Assembly (NCBI RefSeq): GCF_004027225.2
Contig: NC_044277.2
Span: forward strand, 96,655,552-96,719,551
Direction of reading: 5' to 3'
Origin: Strigops habroptila
Lineage: Eukaryota; Chordata; Aves; Psittaciformes; Psittacidae
Length of the DNA: 64,000 nt
Numbering within the stretch: position 1 is the stretch's first letter; the number at the start of each line of letters is the position of its first letter. Positions 56,601 to 61,890 of the stretch are shown piece by piece. The position numbers and the translations under genes are program-made. The notes beneath the pieces are model-generated. The model saw only the letters and a program-made list of their open reading frames with translations. It was not told the DNA's origin and made no database searches.

Positions 56601-59600
56601 AAATACAGATATGAGTTGATAGTTAAGAAAGGGACATAGACTTTTACAGGTGTATCTTGTGTATAAAGGGCAAGAAGAATAGTTTTGGAAGGAAGCTAAA
56701 GTGGGAACAGAAAAAGGACACAAAAGCAGATTTAAAAGTTCAGAACAACAGGACAAGAAAACGAACCTCTCAGCAGCTTCTTGTGTGAAGATGACACAGG
56801 CAAGGTCGACAGTACAAGGCACCAAAGTGAGTCACAAAGAACAAATGTCTGGACAAGAGCTTTAGCAAAATCTGCACCACAGACCTTCTCAAGGCTATAT
56901 GGGAAGATACCTGTTTGAGTAAGAAAAATTAAAAAAAGAAAAAAAAAGGGGGGTGGGGGGGGGGGAAGGGAAAGACAAAGGTTAACATCCATTGAAGGGA
57001 TCCAGCCAGCAGAGAGGCCTGTGTTAGGGTCCAGAGGGTAGAAGAAACCAAGAAAAGGAATGGCCTGCAGAAAGATTAATAACTTGGTTTGGGTCAACAA
57101 AATTTAAGGCAACAGCTGGACACCTAGAGGAAGATGTCAAAAAGACAGCCTGAAATGTACTAGTGGACAGCAGAAAATGCATCAATAAAGAGATAAATCA
57201 ATGTAAGTGTGGTGATTAAAGCCATATTAATCCACGGAAGTACTAGAAGTAGAGCAGAGAGGAACAACAACAACAACAAAGGACGAAGTGAGGGATGAGG
57301 CCTTTGGGAAACGAAAAAAAAATAAAAATTATCTCTTCCCACAAAAACAATGTGTGAGATCCTGATGAAACAGAAGTAAAAGAATTATAAAAACAAACAA
57401 CTGAAAGAAATTAAACCTTTTTTAAAAGAGGAACTGCTAACCAGAGGTGTAACAAACTATCAAGAACTCAACCAGGATGAGAATGAAGTACTGCACTTGA
57501 GATTTTTAACCATTAAGAGATTTCACCTTTCAGAGGTTATCTTATTTGACTGGGACAAACAGGGAAGAAGACATCTTCTAAGCTGCCAATATGGTAAAGA
57601 ACAAAGGCAGGATCAGGTGCACAAGAGCAAAGGGCAAAGTGACCTTAGAAAAGGAACGTATGTTTCCAGAAAGATCAAGTGAATCCAAAAGCTAACTGCC
57701 CTTAGGAAATACCACAAAATTATCCTGTTCATTAAAGTGTTCACATAGCAAAAAATTTTCTCACAACATTCTACCTCGATTTACCCCTCCCCCCTTTTTT
57801 TGGGGGGGGGGGGGGGGGGGGGCAGGAGAAGCCTGCAATAACCAACTCAAATAATGTTATCATAGATTAAAAAAAAAAGTAATTTTAAGAGGAGATTTTC
57901 CCCTGAAATTAGAGCAGAAACTGACTCCAAGGAATTCCAGTAAAGTGCGCTATGTAACTGGGTTTTTCAAGGAATTAATTCAGATGCTGACACACTGTCG
58001 ATGGTAATAAAACTCAATAGCCAGCAATATGTAAACTCAAGATAATGGTTGTGATGGTACATTCTCTTATTTGGTAGGATATGGGCCTGAAGACATAAAA
58101 CAAAGTCCTAACTTTTTTTACCTTTTTTAAGTAATGGAAGACTTACTATCCCCACCTATGTTTTGATCAAAATGAACCTGAGATGAGGAAGAAACTAAAG
58201 GAAGAAACAAACAAGCAAGCAAAAAAGGAGATCATCATGGAGGAAAGAAAAGAGTCATATATGAGGTGTTCAGGCAACAGAACAACAGACAAGAAGCTCC
58301 AGCCTCACTGACAAGTAGAGGGAAGATGACAAACAAATGCAGATATTCCAGGCAAATGCAGATATTCAAGTTAGATGCCACTAGCGGCAAAACTCCCAGG
58401 GCAGAAAAGGCAGACTTTTCAGCATCCAAATAAGCAATGGAAATGAATTCTGCTATATTCATTCTGGTACAAATTAAAAATTCCCATGCTGAAGAGGGAA
58501 AGCATGCTGCTTTCACATGAAGTCCATCTAGGCAAATTCACATAACTTTTTGCCACTCTTTTTGATCCTAAAGGAAGACTATTGGTGTGCAAATGCCAAC
58601 AGAAACCTTGGAAAAGGCAAAAGCATCCCATATGCCCACCCCTCCCAACTTGCCTAAGGTTCTGCCCATCTATAGCCATCCTGAGCCAGGCTACCTTAAT
58701 GAACCCACATGTCCACAACAAAACCACTGCTACAGACCTGCACACTTGATCCTCAGTCATCCTTGTACATCCGCCAACCTCACATCAGACTGCTCCTGTA
58801 CACTGGCACCACATCACCTGTTCACTGCTCTCACAAACACAGAATGCCACCTGAAGTCCTTAGCTTTGCAAGTCCCATCATATTCAGGATCTGCAGGACA
58901 CATGCTAGCTCCTACACATCTGGAATAAACCCAAATTATGGAGACAATCCAGGAGCCTGCTGTGAGCTCCACAGATTTCTATGATATCTGCACAAGAACC
59001 CCCACCTGATGTCTTCAAAAAGGTGCCACAGGAGGTGGCAGAATCCTCAAGAGAGAAAGCACTCAGGATACTATCAGTATCCAAACACCTGCATTCCTTG
59101 GGGCTCTTTAACAGTCTTATTTTTGTTAAATGTGTATCAGTACAAGAAATCCAAATGTTATAAATGGTGACTGCCCTCAATCACTAGAGTCATTTAAAGA
59201 ACATCATTTCCAACGGCAGCAAAACAGGGTTAGCATTTCCCCTTAAATGGAGATTGAAGACCTGATTCCTAAACAAAAGCTGGAAAATTTTTAAAGACCT
59301 TAAGGATTGCTTTAATTAAGCACGGCACCCTGAAATTCTCTCGTGGGTGAGTTCCCATACTGTTACAGATCTGCAGAGCTAATCTCTCCAAGCCCCTGAA
59401 AGTCACCTGTTAAGTAGCCAGAGGATACATAAGAGCCAAGACTGGAGACAAGACCCAGAGGGAGTACCACAAGGCTTCATCAGGCTTTCATCAGAATTGT
59501 TTCTCAAAACACAAGTTTGATTACAGAACAAAGTGTCCTACAAGCCCATTTGGGTCAGATCCAGTGCAGATTCTGCACCATGATCAGGCTGAAAAGCACG

Positions 59601-59923
59601 CTATTCACCATTCATGGAGAATCAAAGCAAAAATCACAGCACACATCCCCCCAGACACAAGCCTATATTATCAATGAATCCGTGCATATTCTGGGGGCTT
59701 TACAGACCCCAGTGCTCTCCTGGCAAGGCAGTTACCAGCGCCCCAGGAGCACACTGCAGGAGCCAATCCAGCCCAGCACAGAGCCTCCAGTTTCCACTCA
59801 TCCCTCTATTCAGAGCCAGCCAGCTCACTAACTTTCCCGACTCACCACCCCATGGACCAGAAACTCAAAAAGTTTGCTTTTCGTAGCTTTGCGAGCCCCT
59901 CCTGTAACTTCGTCTGTAGCCAT
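5641..59923 (-). CDS. SMARCD3: SMARCD3 (BAF60c), whole spliced coding region
   Basis: SMARCD3 is an accessory subunit of the nuclear BAF/PBAF SWI/SNF remodelling complexes. It links the ATPase core to transcription factors and is known for roles in heart and skeletal muscle and in neural cells. Thirteen exons were joined by eye: 59923-59846, 48969-48752, 45673-45631, 29501-29379, 17519-17397, 15566-15471, 14958-14857, 12863-12702, 12173-12076, 10701-10566, 8397-8275, 5894-5793 and 5694-5641. Every intron is GT-AG. The phase is 2 after exons 2 and 9 and 0 elsewhere. The total is 1458 nt, or 485 residues plus stop. Residues 1-26 are the isoform-specific N-terminus, 27-98 a Pro/Gly then Gln-rich region, about 262-337 the SWIB/MDM2 domain, and about 394-485 a helical C-terminus. 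It is SMARCD3 rather than SMARCD1 or SMARCD2 because of its MATDEV start and the [11 protein letters not shown] and [13 protein letters not shown] segments. No break or frameshift was seen. Confidence 0.97.
5793..5894 (-). CDS. SMARCD3: SMARCD3 exon 12
   Basis: The exon encodes residues 435-468, from [17 protein letters not shown] to SRYFYCK. It lies between a gtcacag acceptor and a gtatgg donor, in phase 0 at both ends. This is one of the most conserved parts of the SMARCD family. Confidence 0.97.
5895..8274 (-). other. SMARCD3: SMARCD3 intron 11
   Basis: The intron is 2380 bases and AT-rich. It contains the CR1 copy at about 6550-7384, inserted antisense to the gene. Nothing else was recognised. 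Confidence 0.9.
6550..7384 (+). mobile_element. CR1 LINE, internally deleted
   Basis: The first part (about 6550-6837) matches the CR1 ORF2 linker between endonuclease and reverse transcriptase, with segments such as [18 protein letters not shown] and [19 protein letters not shown]. The sequence then jumps near 6837 directly to the ORF2 C-terminal part ([18 protein letters not shown], and [15 protein letters not shown] after frameshifts) and runs to the 3' tail cattctatgattctata at about 7368-7384. The reverse-transcriptase core is missing. Several frameshifts and stops show it is dead. It lies antisense within SMARCD3 intron 11. Confidence 0.85.
8275..8397 (-). CDS. SMARCD3: SMARCD3 exon 11
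   Basis: The exon encodes residues 394-434, from [17 protein letters not shown] to [10 protein letters not shown]. It starts after a tgtcag acceptor and ends before gtaagc, in phase 0. It forms the long amphipathic helix after the SWIB domain. [13 protein letters not shown] is SMARCD3-like; SMARCD1 has ARDPQGFINDWL. Confidence 0.97.
8398..10565 (-). other. SMARCD3: SMARCD3 intron 10
   Basis: The intron is 2168 bases. No repeat family, RNA gene or extra exon was recognised. Confidence 0.85.
10566..10701 (-). CDS. SMARCD3: SMARCD3 exon 10
   Basis: The exon completes Ser348 with its first base and then encodes [20 protein letters not shown] through ALDNK (residues 349-393). It runs from a tctgtag acceptor to a gtacta donor. 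This is the beta-rich segment C-terminal to the SWIB domain. Confidence 0.97.
10702..12075 (-). other. SMARCD3: SMARCD3 intron 9
   Basis: The intron is 1374 bases, strongly AT-rich around 11080-11270, and phase 2. Nothing recognisable was found in it. Confidence 0.85.
12076..12173 (-). CDS. SMARCD3: SMARCD3 exon 9 (SWIB domain, second half)
   Basis: The exon encodes residues 316-347, from [20 protein letters not shown] to PIVINHII, plus two bases of Ser348. It lies between a ttccag acceptor and a gtaagc donor. It contributes the C-terminal helices of the SWIB/MDM2 fold. Confidence 0.97.
12174..12701 (-). other. SMARCD3: SMARCD3 intron 8
   Basis: The intron is 528 bases and contains short A/T and T/G runs (for example near 12430-12445 and 12555-12572). 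No other feature was seen. Confidence 0.85.
12702..12863 (-). CDS. SMARCD3: SMARCD3 exon 8 (SWIB domain, first half)
   Basis: The exon encodes residues 262-315, starting [20 protein letters not shown] and ending DKYFQQ. It runs from a gttacag acceptor to a gtaact donor. It holds the first helices of the SWIB/MDM2 domain, including the [13 protein letters not shown] helix typical of SWIB proteins. Confidence 0.97.
12864..14856 (-). other. SMARCD3: SMARCD3 intron 7
   Basis: The intron is 1993 bases. No repeat or extra exon was recognised. Open frames in it are short and unsupported. Confidence 0.85.
14857..14958 (-). CDS. SMARCD3: SMARCD3 exon 7
   Basis: The exon encodes residues 228-261, from [20 protein letters not shown] to LLLMLDYQ. 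It runs from a ttggcag acceptor to a gtcagc donor. WHRTPTT separates SMARCD3 from SMARCD1, which has WHRTATT. The residue after RPGD is V, as in SMARCD1; human SMARCD3 has L. Confidence 0.97.
14959..15470 (-). other. SMARCD3: SMARCD3 intron 6
   Basis: The intron is 512 bases and contains an A-rich stretch near 15075-15115. Nothing else was seen. Confidence 0.85.
15471..15566 (-). CDS. SMARCD3: SMARCD3 exon 6
   Basis: The exon encodes residues 196-227, [20 protein letters not shown] through NHLVE, ending at a gtaaga donor. A second AG lies five bases inside the chosen acceptor (tacag then ctcag). Only the first keeps the frame, so Leu196 replaces the Pro found in human SMARCD3. The [21 protein letters not shown] block is family-invariant. 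Confidence 0.95.
15832..16287 (+). mobile_element. CR1 LINE 3' fragment, least decayed copy
   Basis: The fragment starts in the [12 protein letters not shown] segment of CR1 ORF2 and reads to the 3' tail ccattttgtgattctgtg. From 15919 to 16200 a 93-codon frame is still open and carries the ORF2 C-terminal signature [20 protein letters not shown] and NRLPREAV-like residues. This makes it the youngest-looking copy in the window. It is 5'-truncated and antisense to SMARCD3. Confidence 0.92.
16498..16533. repeat. TA dinucleotide repeat
   Basis: Two blocks of TATATA, split by atcatacttt, form an AT microsatellite in intron 5. Confidence 0.8.
17397..17519 (-). CDS. SMARCD3: SMARCD3 exon 5
   Basis: The exon encodes residues 155-195, [20 protein letters not shown] through GKLLDD. 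It runs from an aaacag acceptor to a gtatga donor. [11 protein letters not shown] is diagnostic of SMARCD3; SMARCD1 has DGEGTVASWEL. Confidence 0.97.
18080..18198 (-). mobile_element. CR1 LINE 3'-terminal fragment
   Basis: The plus strand reads agaatcatagaatggtttgg and continues to gccctgtccaacctt, the reverse complement of the last roughly 120 bases of an avian CR1. It is in the same orientation as SMARCD3. Confidence 0.9.
20251..20271. repeat. A21 homopolymer
   Basis: There are 21 consecutive A on the plus strand, so a T-run in the SMARCD3 pre-mRNA. No SINE body was recognised upstream of it. Confidence 0.9.
23511..23547. repeat. ATATACTT tandem repeat
   Basis: Short tandem copies of atatactt and atatat form a microsatellite inside intron 4. 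Confidence 0.75.
23905..24150 (-). mobile_element. old, diverged CR1 fragment (probable)
   Basis: Segments such as gtgcaacacaggccctaatc and ccagtcttgacttaaagac resemble, in reverse complement, the 3' part of an old CR1 subfamily shared by birds, turtles and crocodilians. The copy is heavily mutated. The identification rests on remembered consensus wording, not on an alignment. Confidence 0.5.
24296..24456 (+). mobile_element. CR1 LINE 3' fragment
   Basis: The sequence cccagggaagctgtggaaca and the following text to gacctccagaggtcccttt match the 3' end of a CR1 subfamily. It is antisense to SMARCD3. The ATTCTRTG tail is decayed (ctgtgatcctg). Confidence 0.8.
24602..25075. mobile_element. possible solo LTR (weak)
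   Basis: A block of about 470 bases begins tgtgatgggttaag and can be closed at a ...ctcctcaca end, giving the TG...CA borders of an LTR. A TATA-like catataaaca lies near its end. I could not find a convincing target-site duplication or a poly(A) signal, so this is only a suggestion. Confidence 0.15.
28595..28798 (+). mobile_element. CR1 LINE 3' fragment, diverged
   Basis: The segment aattcttcacaatgaaagtg and the following cattggaacagattgcctga match the CR1 ORF2 C-terminus ([18 protein letters not shown]). The sequence ends in a decayed tail at catgattcag. It is antisense to SMARCD3. Confidence 0.8.
29379..29501 (-). CDS. SMARCD3: SMARCD3 exon 4
   Basis: The exon encodes residues 114-154, [20 protein letters not shown] through EALKRPMK. 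It runs from a tctcag acceptor to a gtatgt donor. This helical segment is nearly identical to human SMARCD3. Confidence 0.97.
30530..30790 (-). mobile_element. CR1-like LINE fragment, old subfamily
   Basis: The minus strand encodes [20 protein letters not shown] and [12 protein letters not shown] residues. These align with the conserved end of CR1 ORF2 (consensus of the type [12 protein letters not shown]...HWNRLP). Its divergence suggests an old subfamily. It is in the same orientation as SMARCD3. Confidence 0.65.
31690..31800 (+). mobile_element. possible old CR1 3' end
   Basis: The phrase gatgggatactgggctagat followed by caaaggtccatcc resembles the 3' end of old sauropsid CR1 copies. The match is short and was made without an alignment. 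Confidence 0.35.
32750..33010 (+). mobile_element. CR1 ORF2 endonuclease-region fragment
   Basis: The plus strand reads [20 protein letters not shown], then [11 protein letters not shown] and [10 protein letters not shown] after a frameshift. This corresponds to the GDFNHPDI region of the CR1 APE-type endonuclease. It is an internal piece of the element without its 3' end, cut short near 33010. Confidence 0.8.
35103..35213. repeat. 38-base minisatellite, three copies
   Basis: Copies at 35103-35140, 35141-35178 and 35179-35213 share the core gaaacaatagcccagaaca. Copies 1 and 2 are 38 bases with few differences; copy 3 has lost its last bases. The array lies in intron 3. Confidence 0.92.
35360..35560 (+). 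mobile_element. possible decayed CR1 fragment
   Basis: Phrases such as aaagctattaagatgattag and gttaatttagctcagattag resemble the ORF2 C-terminal coding stretch of old CR1. The similarity is weak. Confidence 0.3.
36690..38230 (-). mobile_element. CR1 LINE with missing reverse-transcriptase core
   Basis: Read on the minus strand from 38230 down, it gives an endonuclease end (RPSYSWGNF and DPDICFEGN, then RRFLD), a linker ([20 protein letters not shown]) and a [20 protein letters not shown] segment. Near 37440-37500 it jumps to [11 protein letters not shown], which normally lies after the reverse-transcriptase catalytic core. It then runs to the 3' part ending near 36690. Stops and frameshifts are frequent. 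It is in the same orientation as SMARCD3. Confidence 0.8.
38250..38420. repeat. A- and C-rich low-complexity stretch
   Basis: The stretch shows AAAAACCCC-type runs (38260-38330) and an A-run at about 38401-38419. It sits just beyond the 5' end of the neighbouring CR1. Confidence 0.7.
39510..41720 (-). mobile_element. long CR1 LINE ORF2 remnant
   Basis: This is the longest CR1 copy here, about 2.2 kb. On the minus strand from 41720 down come the end of the endonuclease ([24 protein letters not shown]), [16 protein letters not shown], the linker ([20 protein letters not shown] after frame shifts) and the reverse transcriptase, with a decayed catalytic motif VADDIK at about 40299-40316 (family consensus FADDTK). 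The 3' region ends near 39510. Many frameshifts and stops show that it is inactive. Confidence 0.85.
42480..43470 (+). mobile_element. probable old CR1 reverse-transcriptase remnant
   Basis: The phrase atttaagtaaagcatttgac matches the DLSKAFD reverse-transcriptase motif. Later text (tatggttctggcctcctgac and on) fits the segment before the ORF2 C-terminus. The copy is very decayed and its borders are uncertain. It contains an A-run at about 43317-43332. Confidence 0.4.
45340..45490. other. small GC-rich patch with CCCAG repeats
   Basis: This is a local rise in GC and CpG (tacttcgcggcccagcac, aggccggcataggccggctg) in otherwise AT-rich intron 3. It contains imperfect tandem CAGCCCC units at 45463-45488. 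It starts about 140 bases past exon 3 in the direction of transcription. Its function is unknown. Confidence 0.6.
45631..45673 (-). CDS. SMARCD3: SMARCD3 exon 3 (43-nt micro-exon)
   Basis: The exon lies between a tgtacag acceptor and a gtgagt donor. Its first base completes Ser99; it then encodes [14 protein letters not shown] (residues 100-113). KRRK is a basic, possible nuclear-localisation cluster. At 43 nt, skipping this exon would shift the frame. It is preceded by a 3.1 kb intron and followed by the 16.1 kb intron 3. Confidence 0.96.
45674..48751 (-). other. SMARCD3: SMARCD3 intron 2
   Basis: The intron is 3078 bases and phase 2. It contains a stretch rich in alternating purine-pyrimidine runs at about 45950-46440. 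No CR1 and no extra exon were recognised. Confidence 0.85.
45950..46440. repeat. CA/TG/TA alternating low-complexity region
   Basis: Repeated short runs such as acatatatatgtgtatt, cacacatatatacacac and tacatatatacac lie over about 490 bases. They look like a decayed microsatellite cluster and may favour Z-DNA. Confidence 0.65.
48752..48969 (-). CDS. SMARCD3: SMARCD3 exon 2 (Pro/Gly and Gln-rich region)
   Basis: The exon encodes residues 27-98 plus two bases of Ser99. It runs from a ctctag acceptor to a gtgagt donor. It starts [20 protein letters not shown], almost identical to human SMARCD3. It ends in a Q/V tract (residues 75-91: 14 Gln and 3 Val) followed by ATQNRTR. Human SMARCD3 has a Pro/Gln/Ser/Ala-rich stretch here, while SMARCD1 has a Q/V tract followed by QNRN. 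The glutamine codons mix CAG and CAA. Confidence 0.97.
48775..48825 (-). repeat. SMARCD3: coding CAG/CAA tract (poly-Q/V)
   Basis: Seventeen codons encode [17 protein letters not shown]. Mixed CAG and CAA codons and the valine interruptions should keep it relatively stable. It is an in-frame repeat and a likely site of length variation between species. Confidence 0.95.
50040..50900 (+). mobile_element. old CR1 reverse-transcriptase remnant
   Basis: The copy begins at gggactcatgcttttcagca ([15 protein letters not shown]), followed by [14 protein letters not shown] text matching the motif FADDTKLF. Further on come tgggttctgagt-type and aaatgattaagatatggaac-type phrases of the ORF2 C-terminal half. 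Decay is heavy. An A-rich low-complexity insert lies near 50100-50160. Confidence 0.65.
52740..52822 (+). mobile_element. CR1 LINE 3' tail
   Basis: The segment ggttggaactagatgatctt leads into ccattctatgattctgtgat plus one more ATTCTGTG unit. These terminal octamer repeats define avian CR1 3' ends. Only about 80 bases remain. Confidence 0.93.
54793..54816. repeat. G24 homopolymer
   Basis: There are 24 consecutive G on the plus strand, preceded by ggggc. The plus strand is the template for SMARCD3, so the transcript carries a C-run. It is a potential G-quadruplex and a likely weak point for sequencing accuracy. Confidence 0.9.
55600..56260 (-). mobile_element. probable old CR1 fragment
   Basis: In reverse complement, phrases such as tgagatcatccagtctttct, agcctcaagtgacagagatt and the later tctttggggcaccacaactg match the order of segments in an old sauropsid CR1. 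It is heavily diverged, and no frame survives. Confidence 0.5.
56948..56965. repeat. G-run (G6 T G11)
   Basis: This G-rich run follows an A-run at about 56932-56947. It is the second of three long G-runs in intron 1. Confidence 0.88.
57802..57822. repeat. G21 homopolymer after a C/T run
   Basis: There are 21 G directly after a pyrimidine run ([17 protein letters not shown], then T8). The C-run and G-run could pair as an imperfect hairpin, or the G-run could form a quadruplex. Confidence 0.9.
59846..59923 (-). CDS. SMARCD3: SMARCD3 exon 1 (first coding exon)
   Basis: The ATG at 59923-59921 starts [17 protein letters not shown] and the exon ends LVHGV before a gtgagt donor (residues 1-26). 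This is the N-terminus of the longer mammalian isoform, with A2-T3 and T8 differing from human. It is the only ATG in the open frame upstream of the splice site. The base at -3 is C and at +4 is G, so the context is not optimal. A purine-rich 5' leader lies directly upstream. Confidence 0.96.
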
Positions 59924-60100
59924 CAGGGTCTGCTCAGCCTCTCTCACTCTCTCTCTTCCTCTTTCTTTCCCTTTTCTGCCTTTTTCTCCAACTCTCCCCT
60001 CTGAGTCCTGCTGGGCTCTCACACTTCTAATAGCACGGAGTGGGGAGGGGGCCCCTTCAGGGCCTTCCTGACGGCCCACTCGAGCTAAGCCTCAGCTGCT
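59924..60100 (-). promoter_or_regulatory. SMARCD3: probable SMARCD3 5' UTR with GA-rich leader
   Basis: The minus strand is almost purely purine over about 59935-60003 (gagagagagtgagagagg-type). It lacks a pyrimidine tract that could make a splice acceptor near the ATG, so the leader is probably continuous with exon 1. The start site is not known. Confidence 0.45.
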
Positions 60101-60215
60101 GCATTCCTCCACTGATAAGCCAGAAATAGTTTGTGCTGCCGGGTTCTGTGTGTTTACTCTGCAGGGACAGAAAATCCAGCTTTTTAAACCTCTCTGTCCA
60201 AACAGCAGAGATAAG
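60093..60215 (-). promoter_or_regulatory. SMARCD3: candidate SMARCD3 proximal promoter motifs
   Basis: Within about 120 bases lie an E-box CAGCTG (60093-60098), an MCAT motif CATTCC (60102-60107), two GATA motifs GATAAG (60114-60119 and about 60210-60215), and a TTTAAA element near 60183-60188 that could act as a TATA-like box on the minus strand. These classes suit a heart or muscle gene, which fits the known role of BAF60c. Each motif is short and could occur by chance. Confidence 0.35.
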
Positions 60216-61890
60216 CAGGAGGCAAACTGAAAACATGCCTCAGCTTTTCCGTAGCAGTGCTGCAGCCTCTCCTCCTCTGCACCAGGGGATGGTAAATTCT
60301 GGGGCAAGGGGGAAGGGGGAGGGGGCAACTTCAGCAATGACATAAAACTCAGTACCTCACAGGGAGTGTTTTCCCACTAGAAAATGCAGCAGGCGAGCAG
60401 TGAGAAACAATGGTTTTCCCTTGCTCCCACTGCTCCTCCTGCACTGCATTTCCAGGCCTTTTCCCCAGGGACCTGGCAGGCAGCACACAGAAACATTCAC
60501 TGGCAGCATTTCCAGCATGTGAGGCTGAGAACTAACCCCTTTGGACAAGAGAGAGAAACAGCAGGAGGCTGAAAGCTGGGAACCGGGAGAGAGTGTGTGA
60601 GAGCAAGGGGAAAGAAAGAGTGTGAGAACAGCGAGAGGAAGGGGGCGGGGGGCAGCATGGCGACCACAGTGCCTGACTTGCTTCCATGCTCCCGGCCATC
60701 CACAGCCTCTCCCAGGGTTGACCACGCTCAGGGTGTGATGCGAGGGGTCCATTAGAGACCCCAGGTGACTGACAGGCACAGACGAATGATTAACACCGCA
60801 GCTGCCGTGAGGCATCAGCAGCTTGCTGCTTATCACACAAAGCCCTGCACAACAACGCGTATGTCGTCCCAGGATGCTGCTGGGAATGGGGAGCCCACCT
60901 GCCACCCTGGGAAAGGGGACAGAAAGCAGCAGACCGTCCCCTCTGCACTCGCCTGCTGCAGCAACGACTCTGGAAGGACATAGGCCTGCAGCTGCTGGGT
61001 GCTGGCAGCACGGCGGCCATTCTGCAGGCAGCAGCACTGACTCCTCCATCATGGTAGAGCAGGCAGTGGTGGCCTGGGGCACCAAGCTGCTTCTCGACAG
61101 CTCCTTGTGTGTCTGCGGCATGCGAGGGGCTGATGTTTCTCAGTCTGCCTAACACAGCAATAGCCGAGATGCTGCCAGGTTACGAGAGGGGTTTATTCTA
61201 TTCCTCTGCTTGAAATTCTTGTCTAGGGGCTGTGAATTTTCTGGCAAGGCTGCCAACAGAAGAGAATCAGATCTGAAATAAGTAAATTTCTGCCCTCAAC
61301 CAGCAATAAAAACAAGCACAGAGCAGGTACTGCCTCAGCCATGAGGCAGTGAAGAGCAAGTCATGGACATCATATGGTCTTTTACACATGGGGGTGAAGG
61401 AGACAACCTCCACTGATTTTTAGGGTGACCCCAATCCAAATGCTACAGTGTGGAAATAGCCGTAGGAATTACAGAGGGGTTTTTTTGGGGGTAGAGTTAC
61501 CAGTTCCTGTTCCCCCTCCTGTCCCCCCTTCCTCAGAAGGAATATGCCAAGCAAAGTGCCTTATTCAGTGCCTAAACTATTCCTGAGGTTCTAGCTGACT
61601 GGAACTAAACATACATGTAATCTGGAACCAAATTGTGACATGTCTGGTGGACTTAGTAGTGTTTACAGTTAAAAAGATTCTGTGTCAGTATGCCTGTCAA
61701 GGTGGCAACGGGTCTGTGTCTGAAATATTTTACAGATCCCAGAAGCACTGGCTCCCATGTTGTGAACCCTTTCCCCTGCTCCCAGCAAGACGACATGCCT
61801 TTCCTTTAGCGACCATTGCCTCCTGCACTTGTCGGAGACGCTCCAGCTCTCCCTGCAGTAGAGCTGCTGACACAGGCCTGTGCAGGTGTT
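60216..61890. other. upstream region, no gene assigned
   Basis: The region has moderate GC and lies between the probable proximal promoter and the CpG island. It contains G-rich runs near 60300-60325 and 60640-60655. A minus-strand frame of 254 codons (60357-61121, starting ATG) is open but has low-complexity Ser/Leu/Pro/Cys content and no domain I know. I do not call it a gene. Confidence 0.5.

Larger units (their letters stand above)
48970..59845 (-). other. SMARCD3: SMARCD3 intron 1
   Basis: The intron is 10876 bases and phase 0. It contains old CR1 pieces at about 50040-50900 and 55600-56260, a CR1 tail at 52740-52822, and three G-runs at 54793-54816, 56948-56965 and 57802-57822. Mammalian SMARCD3 is known to use an alternative first coding exon spliced to exon 2. 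I looked for a comparable exon here and did not find one. Confidence 0.88.

Noticed and set aside
59846..60079. N-terminally extended SMARCD3 starting at 60079
   Set aside because: The codon at 60079 is GTG, and the extra stretch is GA-rich leader sequence. The family N-terminus starts at the ATG at 59923.
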